Part shown: positions 53,987-62,647 of the stretch, piece after piece | Position numbering within the stretch: the first letter of the stretch is position 1 | Layout of the letters: every line of letters starts with the position of its first letter | From: Herbaspirillum sp. DW155 | GTDB lineage: Bacteria; Pseudomonadota; Gammaproteobacteria; Burkholderiales; Burkholderiaceae_D | DNA length: 64,000 nt | Direction of reading: 5' to 3' | Assembly: GCF_037076565.1 (NCBI RefSeq) | Contig: NZ_AP029028.1 | Location: forward strand, 4,278,001-4,342,000 | Notes under the pieces: model-generated | What the model was told of the DNA's origin: nothing | What the model saw: the letters and a program-made list of their open reading frames with translations, nothing else | The model's database searches: none | Translations under genes and position numbers: made by a program

Positions 53987-54889
53987 ATGATCGAGCTGAG
54001 ACATCTCACCTATTTCCGCACCGTAGCAGAAACCCTGCATTTCGGCCGTGCGGCGCAATTGCTGCACATCTCGCAACCGCCGCTCACACGGCAGATTGCG
54101 GCGCTGGAAAAAGCCCTGGGCGCGCCCTTGTTCGACCGCAGCAAACGCGCCATCCAGCTGACGGCGGCGGGCAGATATTTTTATCGCGACACCACAGAAA
54201 TTTTCAAGGCGCTGGAGCGGGCCAAGCGCAACGTGGCCTCGTCGAGCACCGGGCAGAGTGGCGCGCTGAAGGTGGGGTTCATGATGTCCTCGGCCTACAA
54301 CATCCTGCCCGCCGTCACGCGCCATTATTCGGCGGCCTATCCGGAAGTGGACATGCGCCTGAGCGAATATGTGCCCAACCTGCTGGCCAGTGACATCGAG
54401 GACGAGAAGATCGACGTGGGCATCATGTACCGCCCCGAGGATTGCCGCCGCCTCGACAGCCACACCATCTATGCCGAGCCCTTGCTGGCGGTACTGCCGC
54501 GCGGGCACCGCCTGGCCGCAAGACCCGACATCTCGGCGGCCGAACTGGCCGAAGATGCCTTCATCAGTATTCCGCGCACGATTGCGCCGGCGGTGTACGA
54601 CCTGATCCAACAGCACTGCCAGCTGCACGGCTTCCGCCCGCGCATCGTGCTGGAGACCAACCTGCAGCAGACCATCGTCAACCTGGTCGGCGAAGGCCTG
54701 GGCGTGGCCCTGGTGCCCACCTCGATGCAGGCCATGCATCTGGAGACCACCGTCTTCAAGCCGCTCATCGGCGCACCGATGGTGGAAGTGGCGGTGATCT
54801 GGAACAAGGACAATACCAATCCCTGCATCGGGACTTTTGCGCAGACGGCGGTGGAGGTGTGGCGCACGCTGCAGGCGGCCAAACAATGA
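53987..54889 (+). CDS. LysR-family regulator, CatR/CbnR-like
   Basis: The 300-residue protein starts MIELRHLTYFRTVAETLHFGRAAQLLHISQPPLTRQIAALEKALG, a close match to the BenM/CatM/CbnR group in the helix-turn-helix region, and has the group's effector domain (VGFMMSSAYNILPAV, NLVGEGLGVALVP). It diverges from the sigma-54 activator across about 200 bp. Target genes not identified in the window. Confidence 0.88.
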   Translation: MIELRHLTYFRTVAETLHFGRAAQLLHISQPPLTRQIAALEKALGAPLFDRSKRAIQLTAAGRYFYRDTTEIFKALERAKRNVASSSTGQSGALKVGFMMSSAYNILPAVTRHYSAAYPEVDMRLSEYVPNLLASDIEDEKIDVGIMYRPEDCRRLDSHTIYAEPLLAVLPRGHRLAARPDISAAELAEDAFISIPRTIAPAVYDLIQQHCQLHGFRPRIVLETNLQQTIVNLVGEGLGVALVPTSMQAMHLETTVFKPLIGAPMVEVAVIWNKDNTNPCIGTFAQTAVEVWRTLQAAKQ

Positions 54890-54910
54890 CCGGACATAGG
54901 GCAGCTTGGT

Positions 54911-56020
54911 CTAAGGACGAGCGGTCTTGGCCTTGGATATTTCCTCTTTCAGGGAGGGCGTATCCGCCGCCCAGAGCAATGCATTCAAGAGTGCGTCCTT
55001 CTCGCCGCGCCAGTTTTTCATTGCTGTTTTATCGCCGTCGGGATAATCCTTGCGATTGATCGCTTGGGTCGTCTCGGCCCAGCCTATCGGGGTGTTGCCG
55101 CGCGGCTCATCGTAGGGATCGCCGGATTCGATACCGCTGACTCTGCTGACATAGTTTGGCCAGACAGGATCGCGGCAAGTCCAAAGGGCTATTAGACGCA
55201 GGCAGGTCATGAACAGAATAAACGGCATCATCGTTATCCGATAAGCCGCACTGGCGCGCATCCCAAAGTCGTACATGCAGAACAGAAAACTCTCCAGCAT
55301 GTCCTCTTTTTCCTTGAAGAAAAGCAGTGGCTTGGGCAACTTTTCCGGACCGTGATTCATGTACCAGCACCAGTAGTTCCACTGCGACAGCAGGCCATCG
55401 AGGCATTCTTGCCCTTCCCATTTCCGGCCGATCGAAAAGGCACGGACAACGTTACCGTCTTCATCCACTTCGTAATGACGAATGTGATAGGTGTTCCTGT
55501 AATTCGAATATCCGCGATGAATGCAGAAGATTGTGTTTTCAGACCAAGCGACTTCCCAAGTGATATCGCCTTGACCCGGTTTGGCGAAGAACCGGCGACG
55601 CCGAATAGCGTAGAGCTTCTTCTCTTTGCGATTGAAACGGATGGGCCTTCTGCTTAAGGAAAAGAATTCATCGCGCCCCAACCTCACCGCGATGTAGACG
55701 AACAAACCGAGACTGAGAACAACAACAAGCCAAGGGAGGATTAGAGTGGCGACAAATTCTTCAGGTGGATGAAGGATCATGAATCCGGCAAGCCATAAAA
55801 ATGATAACGCTCCAAAGCAAGCAGTGAGGACCGCTCCGGATTGCCATTGTCTGTCTCTGAATGGCTGCTCTGTCACATCCATATAGGTAGAGTTGATCCG
55901 AAAAATGGTACTCGTGTCTTTGCATTCTGGACCAACCGGGTTTCGGATGGACAAACGATGCTTCAGATCCCATTCGGGAATGGGACGACCAGCTTTAAAC
56001 TGAAAAATGCGTTCATCCAT
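54911..56020 (-). CDS. DUF6708-like membrane protein, paralog 1 (candidate T6SS immunity protein)
   Basis: The 369-residue protein from ATG 56020 has membrane segments at about 61-83 and 90-114, then the conserved GRDEFFSLSRRPIRFNRKEKKLYAIRRRRF block (116-144), WNYWCWYMNHGPEKLPKPLLFF (214-235) and a third hydrophobic segment (about 262-281). The C-terminus (KEEISKAKTARP) differs from its two paralogs. It is the last gene of the effector unit. Membrane topology fits protection against a pore-forming effector. DUF6708 is my best family guess; immunity is inference. It overlaps its upstream paralog by 8 bp. Confidence 0.7.
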   Translation of the reverse strand: MDERIFQFKAGRPIPEWDLKHRLSIRNPVGPECKDTSTIFRINSTYMDVTEQPFRDRQWQSGAVLTACFGALSFLWLAGFMILHPPEEFVATLILPWLVVVLSLGLFVYIAVRLGRDEFFSLSRRPIRFNRKEKKLYAIRRRRFFAKPGQGDITWEVAWSENTIFCIHRGYSNYRNTYHIRHYEVDEDGNVVRAFSIGRKWEGQECLDGLLSQWNYWCWYMNHGPEKLPKPLLFFKEKEDMLESFLFCMYDFGMRASAAYRITMMPFILFMTCLRLIALWTCRDPVWPNYVSRVSGIESGDPYDEPRGNTPIGWAETTQAINRKDYPDGDKTAMKNWRGEKDALLNALLWAADTPSLKEEISKAKTARP

Positions 56021-57092
56021 TTTTAATAAATTTGGGAGGAATTTCAGATGCCCATAAAAGCGCATTGGCGACTGGATCCTTTTCACCGCTCCAGTTTTCC
56101 ATTGTCTTTTTATCGCCATCGGGATAATCCATGCGATTGATTGCATGGGTCGTCTCGGCCCAGCCTATTGGGGTGTTGCCGCGCGGCTCATCATGGGGAT
56201 CGTCGGATTCGATACCGCTGACTCTGCTGACATAGTTTGGCCAGACAGGATCGCGGCAGGTCCAAAGGGCCATCAGGCGATGACTCGTCAAGAGCAAAAT
56301 GAAAGGCATCATGCTAATGCGATACGCCGCACTGGCACGCATCCCAAAGTCATACATGCAGAACAGGAAACTCTCCAGCATGTCCTCCTCTTCTTTGAAG
56401 AAGAGCAGTGGCTTGGGCAACTCTTCCGGGCCGTGATTCATGTACCAGCACCAGTAGTTCCACTGCGACAGCAGACCATCGAGGCATTCTTGCCCTTCCC
56501 ACTTCCGTCCGATCGCAAAGGCACGGATCACGTTACCTTCCTCATCCACTTCGTAATGACGGATGTGATAGGTGTTTCTGTGATTGGAATATCCGCGGTG
56601 AATGCAGAATATGGCGTTTTCATCCCAAGGGACTTCCCAAGTGATATCGCCTTGACCAGGCTTGACAAAGAACCGGCGACGCCGAATGGCGTAAATTTTT
56701 TTCTCTTTGCGATTGAAACGAATGGGACGGCGCTTAAGTGAAAAAAATTCGTCTCTTCCGTTCCTGAAAGCGAAGTAGCCAAACAGAACCGTGATGGCCA
56801 AGCAATATAGATCACCTAGAATTCCACCAGCATCTGGATACAGCACCCTCGTAAGGTAGTAGCTCCAGATTCCCCCGACCACCCCCAAGCAAGAGACCAG
56901 GACGCCTCCTGCCAGCCACTGTCGTTCTCTGTACGGCTGGTCTGACACATCCATAAAAGTCGAATTGATCCGGAAGACGGTACTTGTATCTTGGCACTCC
57001 GGACCAACAGGTTTGTTTATGGGTAAGCGATGCTTCAGATCCCATTCGGGAATGGGACGACCAGCTTTAAACTGAAAAATGCGTTCATCCAT
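56013..57092 (-). CDS. DUF6708-like membrane protein, paralog 2 (candidate T6SS immunity protein)
   Basis: The 359-residue paralog starts at ATG 57092. It has the same layout and motifs as its neighbours, but its transmembrane hairpin (about 61-115) is divergent (VLVSCLGVVGGIWSYYL). The N-terminus and 5' flank are identical to paralog 1, and the C-terminus (PPKFIKNG) is identical to paralog 3, over an exact 149-bp repeat (55956-56104 = 57028-57176) spanning the two gene junctions. It overlaps both neighbours by 8 bp. Visible A+T content is higher than in flanking genes. Confidence 0.7.
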   Translation of the reverse strand: MDERIFQFKAGRPIPEWDLKHRLPINKPVGPECQDTSTVFRINSTFMDVSDQPYRERQWLAGGVLVSCLGVVGGIWSYYLTRVLYPDAGGILGDLYCLAITVLFGYFAFRNGRDEFFSLKRRPIRFNRKEKKIYAIRRRRFFVKPGQGDITWEVPWDENAIFCIHRGYSNHRNTYHIRHYEVDEEGNVIRAFAIGRKWEGQECLDGLLSQWNYWCWYMNHGPEELPKPLLFFKEEEDMLESFLFCMYDFGMRASAAYRISMMPFILLLTSHRLMALWTCRDPVWPNYVSRVSGIESDDPHDEPRGNTPIGWAETTHAINRMDYPDGDKKTMENWSGEKDPVANALLWASEIPPKFIKNG

Positions 57093-58173
57093 TTTTAATA
57101 AATTTGGGAGGAATTTCAGATGCCCATAAAAGCGCATTGGCGACTGGATCCTTTTCACCGCTCCAGTTTTCCATTGGTTTTTTATCGCCGTCTGGATATT
57201 GATTGCGGTTCAAAGCGTCGGCTGTCTCAGCCCATCCTATTGGCGTTTTTCCGCACGGTTCATCGTAGGGATCGTCGAGTTCGATCCGGCTGACTCTGCT
57301 AACATCTTCGGGCCAGACAGGATCGCGGCAAGTCCAAAGGGCTATTAGACGCAGGCAGGTCATGAACAGAATAAACGGCATCATCGTTATCCGATAAGCC
57401 GCACTGGCGCGCATCCCAAAGTCGTACATGCAGAACAGAAAACTCTCCATCATGTCCTCCTTTTCCTTGAAGAAAAGCAGTGGCTTGGGCAACTTTTCCG
57501 GACCATGATTCATGTACCAGCACCAGTAGTTCCACTGCGACAGCAGGCCATCGAGGCATTCTTGCCCTTCCCACTTCCTGCCGATCGCAAAGGCTCGGAC
57601 TACGTTACCCTCGTCATCCACTTCGTAATGACGGATGTGATAGGTGTGCTTGTGGTTGGCCGTTCCCCTGTGTATGCAAAAGATGGTGTTTTCATCCCAG
57701 GGGATTTCCCATGTGATGTCACCTTGGCCTGGCGTGGAAAAGAAACGGCGGCGGCGGATAGCATAGAGTTTTTTCTCTTTGCGATTGAAACGAATTGGCC
57801 TTCTGCTTAAGGAAAAGAATTCATCGCGCCCGAACTTCACTGCAACATATAGAAACAAGCCGAAACTGAGGAAGACTACAAGCCAGAGAAAAAGTAGAGT
57901 GATAACGAATTCCCTAGGAGGATTTCGGAACATGAAGACTGCAAACCACAAAATTGATACCGCTCCAAAGCAAGCAGTAAGGACACCAGCAGCTTGCCAC
58001 TGTCGCTCCCGATACGGCTGATCTGTAACGTCCATGTAGATTGAATTGATCCTGAAGATCGTACTGGTATCCTTGCATTCTGGCCCAACAGGCTGATCAA
58101 TAGGTAAGCGATGTTTCCAATCCCATTCGGGAATCGGCTCGCCGGCTTTGTATCGAAAGACGCGTTCATCCAT
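57085..58173 (-). CDS. DUF6708-like membrane protein, paralog 3, adjacent to effector (candidate immunity protein)
   Basis: The 362-residue paralog starts at ATG 58173, three bases after the effector stop codon, the classic position for the cognate immunity gene. The N-terminus MDERVFRYKAGEPIPEWDWKH differs from the other copies, suggesting it is the oldest copy. Two membrane helices lie at about 61-83 and 90-114, with a third hydrophobic segment near 262-281. Its central part is nearly identical to paralog 1 (exact 139-bp match 57311-57449 = 55158-55296). Confidence 0.73.
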   Translation of the reverse strand: MDERVFRYKAGEPIPEWDWKHRLPIDQPVGPECKDTSTIFRINSIYMDVTDQPYRERQWQAAGVLTACFGAVSILWFAVFMFRNPPREFVITLLFLWLVVFLSFGLFLYVAVKFGRDEFFSLSRRPIRFNRKEKKLYAIRRRRFFSTPGQGDITWEIPWDENTIFCIHRGTANHKHTYHIRHYEVDDEGNVVRAFAIGRKWEGQECLDGLLSQWNYWCWYMNHGPEKLPKPLLFFKEKEDMMESFLFCMYDFGMRASAAYRITMMPFILFMTCLRLIALWTCRDPVWPEDVSRVSRIELDDPYDEPCGKTPIGWAETADALNRNQYPDGDKKPMENWSGEKDPVANALLWASEIPPKFIKNG

Positions 58174-58176
58174 GTT

Positions 58177-60681
58177 TCATGCTCCAACTGCTTCTTGATA
58201 AGCCTTGAGTTCTTTATCAAAGGACGAATATTTCTCGCCCACAGCAAAGTCACAGCGGGAAATCCAGGCTTTCAATGCCGAATCATTGATTGCCGCTATA
58301 GTCAGGGCCATCAGAAATGAAGTAATCAAAAGAGGCCAAAACAATGAGCTCATGGAGAAAATGGCGATCACAGAGATAACAGCTCCTAACGATCCGTTTA
58401 TTACATACAGGCTTGCCAGAAGAATTTTGTCATCCTTATATGCACTCGTCGCATTAAAGAAAATATCGTAAGCCCCAGCCAAGACACCAGCCAGCATCCC
58501 GCCGATCCGGGCGCCCTGAACAATTCCTCGAACCAGTTTTTCGCTGACCGCCCATTGCCTGAGTATGAACGCCCCCAACGGATGTTCCCCCGATTTCTGC
58601 ACGCTAGCCGCCACCGTTTCAACAAGCGTGGCAGTCAGGCTGACAGCTGCCAATGCTGCTTTAACCTGCGTCTCTCGTTCATTGAACTGGTCATTGTGGG
58701 CCAGATCATCCATTGCGAAGTTCAACGCCAGCATCTGCACGAGCGTAGTCGCTACACCCAGCTTGAATTCGGCTGGCACGGAGGATCCCAGCCACTTCTG
58801 TGCCAGCGCGATGTCGGGAATGGCGATACCCTTGATACTCCCTGCAGCGATGCGCCCCTCCCGTTCCAAGCTGGCGATGTCGAGTTCATAGGCAATCATG
58901 CGCCGCCCCATTGCCGAACTCCTGACTGCCCCCTTGGCCTGCTGATATGCATCCCTCCTGGTCTGCTGCCGGTCCGTCTTAAGTTCGATGCCACGTGCCC
59001 TCGCCTGCGTAATCGCCCAGCGCGACACATCGGCAGCACTCATGTCGCTGGCCTTGATCGTCACGCCCGCCAGCAGATGCAGGTGAATCATCGCCAGAGA
59101 ACGCGCTACGCTCTGGCTGGCGCCCCTGAGGCTCTTGCCAATCACATTGGCCGTCGTCAATGCAAGGCGGTCGATCAGCTGCGGTACGTACGGGGTCGCA
59201 TCAAGCCGGGCTACGGCCCCCTTGTAGAGATTGAGGATATTCTCGAACTGAATATCGCTGCCCTTGAGTTGAGGCTCGGTTGCGGCAATCAGGTCTTCCT
59301 GGTTGTACAGAAGTGCGCGTCCATAAAGGTTGCCCGGATCGGAGAGACTGCTCTGGGACATCCAAAGCGTCAGCTGATCCTGACAGGCTGGCGACGCAAC
59401 CGCCTTGCCGATGCATTGCGCCAGCGACTCGCTGTAGGCATGACCGCTGCGAATGTCGTTGACGTCATGTACGCCCTCCATCCAGTTGGCCAGTTGCTCG
59501 CTCTTGAGCCATGCGACATGGGCCGTCACCAGCTTGAGAAAGCGGGGCTCGAATGCCTTCAATGCAGCGTCATAGATGGCGGGAAACGCTTTGAGCCTTT
59601 GTTGGTCCAGCGTCGGCTTGCCATCATCATGAGTCAATTCATGCCAGGCCTCATCTTCGGCCGCCTGTTGGCGCGCTGCCTGATCAACGCCATATTTCTT
59701 GCGCTTCTCGCTCTGCTTGCGGGCGTAGCTTGCAGGGCCGCCAGCCTGGACGACGCGCCATACGGTCTTGAGGCTCCCATAGGTATCGCCGTCTGGATGG
59801 TTCTCCGCCATCTGCGCCACCTTGGCGTCAAACGCGATGGCCTCGCGTGCTTCACGCCGTACGCCTTGTTCGGTCATCGCCAGCAGGTCGGCGATGGTCT
59901 TGGCCTGGTGGAGCTTTTCATCGAAACCGGCCGCAAGGCCCGGAACGCACAATTCGCTCAGGTCATTGACGAGGCCCACCGGATCATTGATGGCGACCAC
60001 ATAACCCTTGTGATGCGGGGCCTGGGCAGCCATGATGTCGGCCATCTTGCCAGCCCATGCGTGACGCTTGTTCTCCTCTGCCGGCGGCGTGTTGCTGAAC
60101 GAAAAGGCCTTGGCCATCTCGCCCGCATCGGCGGCAAAATGAGCCACCTGTTGCTTGCTGGCGTTGAACTCTCCCGTATGCAACGCAGTACCGCCCAGCA
60201 TGGCCGCCACATCAATGCATTGCATGTGCTTCTTGCGCCAGCTCGTGTCACCGACTTTCTGTTGCAAGGCCTTGGTCCATGTCGTATTGGACCAGCCTAT
60301 CCATAAGCGGGTAGCAGGATCGTTGGGCGTATGAGTGATATCGATGCAGTAGGCCCGCACGATTTCTCCTGGTTCGACGCAGGAGAAGCGTATCCGCCCC
60401 GGATGGGGAGGACTGTATTCAAGCGAAAAATTCCACAGATGCCCGGTAGGCATCACGACGTAGGCCTTGAGCCGTGCGCGACACTCGTCGTAGGTATAGA
60501 GATAGCCGGGCCTTAAAGCCCGCAAGGTATAACGTGCTTCGCCGATCTGCTGGGGCGCGCCTTCGATTCTGAAATTACCGGAAAGCGCAGGCACAGCCTG
60601 CGCGCCATACGAACTGGCCACGGCATAGCGGACCGGATAGATCAGCAAGCCTCTTTTGTCGCAATAATTGCATGTCAACAT
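58177..60681 (-). CDS. VasX/BTH_I2691-like T6SS effector with C-terminal membrane helices (putative pore-former)
   Basis: The 834-residue protein begins with CNYCDKRGLLIYPVRYAVA and continues with EARYTLRALRPGYLYTYDE, the hallmark of the VasX N-terminal region found in T6SS effectors such as V. cholerae VasX and the BTH_I2691 family. There is no signal peptide, as expected for T6SS cargo. The middle is a long helical, charged region. The C-terminal third has hydrophobic segments at about 676-695, 725-745, 753-775 and 778-800, a colicin-like arrangement. It probably permeabilises the inner membrane of rival cells. No VgrG, Hcp or adaptor is in the window, so delivery would use a distant T6SS. 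Downstream genes are candidate immunity proteins. Confidence 0.8.
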   Translation of the reverse strand: MLTCNYCDKRGLLIYPVRYAVASSYGAQAVPALSGNFRIEGAPQQIGEARYTLRALRPGYLYTYDECRARLKAYVVMPTGHLWNFSLEYSPPHPGRIRFSCVEPGEIVRAYCIDITHTPNDPATRLWIGWSNTTWTKALQQKVGDTSWRKKHMQCIDVAAMLGGTALHTGEFNASKQQVAHFAADAGEMAKAFSFSNTPPAEENKRHAWAGKMADIMAAQAPHHKGYVVAINDPVGLVNDLSELCVPGLAAGFDEKLHQAKTIADLLAMTEQGVRREAREAIAFDAKVAQMAENHPDGDTYGSLKTVWRVVQAGGPASYARKQSEKRKKYGVDQAARQQAAEDEAWHELTHDDGKPTLDQQRLKAFPAIYDAALKAFEPRFLKLVTAHVAWLKSEQLANWMEGVHDVNDIRSGHAYSESLAQCIGKAVASPACQDQLTLWMSQSSLSDPGNLYGRALLYNQEDLIAATEPQLKGSDIQFENILNLYKGAVARLDATPYVPQLIDRLALTTANVIGKSLRGASQSVARSLAMIHLHLLAGVTIKASDMSAADVSRWAITQARARGIELKTDRQQTRRDAYQQAKGAVRSSAMGRRMIAYELDIASLEREGRIAAGSIKGIAIPDIALAQKWLGSSVPAEFKLGVATTLVQMLALNFAMDDLAHNDQFNERETQVKAALAAVSLTATLVETVAASVQKSGEHPLGAFILRQWAVSEKLVRGIVQGARIGGMLAGVLAGAYDIFFNATSAYKDDKILLASLYVINGSLGAVISVIAIFSMSSLFWPLLITSFLMALTIAAINDSALKAWISRCDFAVGEKYSSFDKELKAYQEAVGA

Positions 60682-60845
60682 CGCTGCGTTCCTGTTGAAT
60701 CATCAGTCCCTCCGGCGCTTGACCGTCCAGGCTGAAAAGAAAAACGCAGATGTTTGCATGACGACATGCTCACGTCTGTTGAAATACTGCGAGAAATCCC
60801 AAGCATTTGATGTTGAGTACACCTACTCGGCCGATATGCTCAGAG

Positions 60846-60879
60846 AAAAAAAAGCCCGGACGCGCTTGCACGCCCGGGC
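60846..60879 (-). terminator. Rho-independent terminator after the SDR genes
   Basis: On the minus strand a GC-rich stem (core GCCCGG at 60854-60859 pairing with 60874-60879, extended imperfectly) is followed by eight T residues (60853-60846). It ends the SDR gene transcript (stop at 60951) and insulates it from the effector gene downstream. Confidence 0.75.
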
Positions 60880-60950
60880 ATCAAACCGCAACAGGTCGGC
60901 TTCCACGCCCGCCTGTCCGCGATCGACAAACAACTTTCAAACCGATCCGT

Positions 60951-61751
60951 TCACCCCGCGCAACGCAGCGACAGCCCGCCATCGACGATCATGTCCAGCC
61001 CCGTGATGTAGCGCGCGTGGTCGGAAGCGAGGAACAGCGAGGCATGCGCCACGTCCCACGCATCCCCCATGAAACCCATCGGGCATTGCGCATTGCGGCT
61101 GGCACGCATCTGTTCGATGTCGCCGCCATAGGCCGCCTTCAAAGGTTCGCGGATCATCGGCGTATCCATCATGCCGGGCAGCACGCAATTGGCGCGGATG
61201 CCCATGGGCGCGTACTGCATCGCCACGTTCTTCGTGAAGGCCAGGATCGCCGCCTTGGTGGCGCTGTAGCCCAGATAGGGAAAGCCGATCCAGCGCAACG
61301 CCGCCAGCGAGGAGATGTTGACGATGGCGCCCTTCCTCTGCCTTTCCATGATGGGCAGCACGTGCTTGTGCGTCAGGAAGAGGCTGGTCTGGTTGACCGC
61401 CACCAGCCGGTTCCAGCTCTCTTCACTGGTCTCCACCGCGCCACCGGTCTCGGCGATGCCGACATTGTTGTGCAACACGTCGACCCGGCCGAAGTGATCC
61501 ATGGCGGCATCGGCCACGGCCTTCACATCAGTACTGCGCGCGACGTCAGCGGCCAGCACTTCGCACACGCCGCCCTCGCCACGAATGATCTCCTGCGTCT
61601 GCAATGCGGCGTCGATGTTGCGGTCTACCGCCAGCACCCGGCCACCCTCGCGCGCATACAGCACGGCGGCGGCCTTGCCATTGCCCCAGCCTTCTCCGAC
61701 CGAGCCGGCACCGGTGACGATGATGGCCTTGCCTTGCATGAGCTTGTCCAT
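60951..61751 (-). CDS. Short-chain dehydrogenase/reductase 1
   Basis: From ATG 61751 (GAGGAG eight bases upstream) the protein has 266 residues: glycine motif TGAGSVGEGWGNG (about 13-25; with an insertion relative to TGxxxGxG), NNVG at about 94, the catalytic Ser in NISSLAALRWIG, and YSATK with Tyr and Lys. NAD(P)-dependent oxidoreductase of unknown substrate. It is 10 bp downstream of a second SDR and near a TRAP transporter, so all three may act on one imported acid or sugar derivative. Confidence 0.88.
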   Translation of the reverse strand: MDKLMQGKAIIVTGAGSVGEGWGNGKAAAVLYAREGGRVLAVDRNIDAALQTQEIIRGEGGVCEVLAADVARSTDVKAVADAAMDHFGRVDVLHNNVGIAETGGAVETSEESWNRLVAVNQTSLFLTHKHVLPIMERQRKGAIVNISSLAALRWIGFPYLGYSATKAAILAFTKNVAMQYAPMGIRANCVLPGMMDTPMIREPLKAAYGGDIEQMRASRNAQCPMGFMGDAWDVAHASLFLASDHARYITGLDMIVDGGLSLRCAG

Positions 61752-61761
61752 GAAGCGCTCC

Positions 61762-62532
61762 TCAAATCTCCAGTACGCCACCCGCGACGAAACCACCATC
61801 GACCGGCAGCACGTGGCCGGTGATGTAGGACGATTCGTCCGCGGCCAGATAGCAGACCGCCGAGGCGATTTCATCGGCGGTGCCATAGCGGTGCATGGGC
61901 ACCAGACGGTAGTAGCTCTCGCGCGTCTGCTCGGAATGCATGGCCTGCGTCATGTGGGTATCGACCGGACCGGGGGCGACACTGTTGACGGTGATCCCGT
62001 GCTGCGCCAGTTCGATGGCCATCTGGCGCGTCAGTGCGATGACGGCTGCCTTGGACGTGCCATACGCAGTGCGTCCCGCACCGGCACGGATGCCCGAGAT
62101 GGAGGAGATGTTGACGATGCGCCCCCACTGCTGCTGCACCATCAGCCGCGCCGCATGCTGGCCGGCCAGCAGCACGCCGGTCACGTTCACGTTCATGGTC
62201 TGCAGCCAGTTCTCCAGCGGATAGTCGAGGAAGGAATACGTGCGCGCCACGCCGGCATTGTTGACCAGCACATCGCAACGGCCATAGTCCTTGCCGATGT
62301 CGGCGAAGGCGGCGGCAATCGAGTCGGCGCTACCCATATCCATCTGCACCGCCGCCGCACGATGACCGGCTGCGACCAGTGCGTGTGCGGTGCGGGTGGC
62401 GGCGTCCAGGTTGATGTCGGCCACCAGCACGGTGTGGCCTCTGGCGGCCAGTTGTTGTGAAATGCTGGCGCCGATACCCATGGCTCCGCCCGTCACGAGC
62501 GCCACGCGGGCGCCGCTATCATTGCGATTCAT
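61762..62532 (-). CDS. Short-chain dehydrogenase/reductase 2
   Basis: The 256-residue classical SDR has TGGAMGIGASI at about 14-24, NNAGVA at about 91-96, NISSISG, the catalytic YGTSK motif and the C-terminal GHVLPVDGGFVAGG. A 3-oxoacyl-ACP-reductase-like or gluconate/sugar dehydrogenase-like enzyme; the substrate is unknown. It lies between the TRAP permease and the other SDR in the same direction. Confidence 0.9.
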   Translation of the reverse strand: MNRNDSGARVALVTGGAMGIGASISQQLAARGHTVLVADINLDAATRTAHALVAAGHRAAAVQMDMGSADSIAAAFADIGKDYGRCDVLVNNAGVARTYSFLDYPLENWLQTMNVNVTGVLLAGQHAARLMVQQQWGRIVNISSISGIRAGAGRTAYGTSKAAVIALTRQMAIELAQHGITVNSVAPGPVDTHMTQAMHSEQTRESYYRLVPMHRYGTADEIASAVCYLAADESSYITGHVLPVDGGFVAGGVLEI

Positions 62533-62647
62533 AATGTCTCCGTGAATGTTGGCGGTCCCAACAGGAAGAAGGGACCGCCGTTTTTAATGCGTCGTTGGCA
62601 GGTCAATCATGGAAGCTCCCCGATCGCTCGCAAGACAAGTGACGGGT

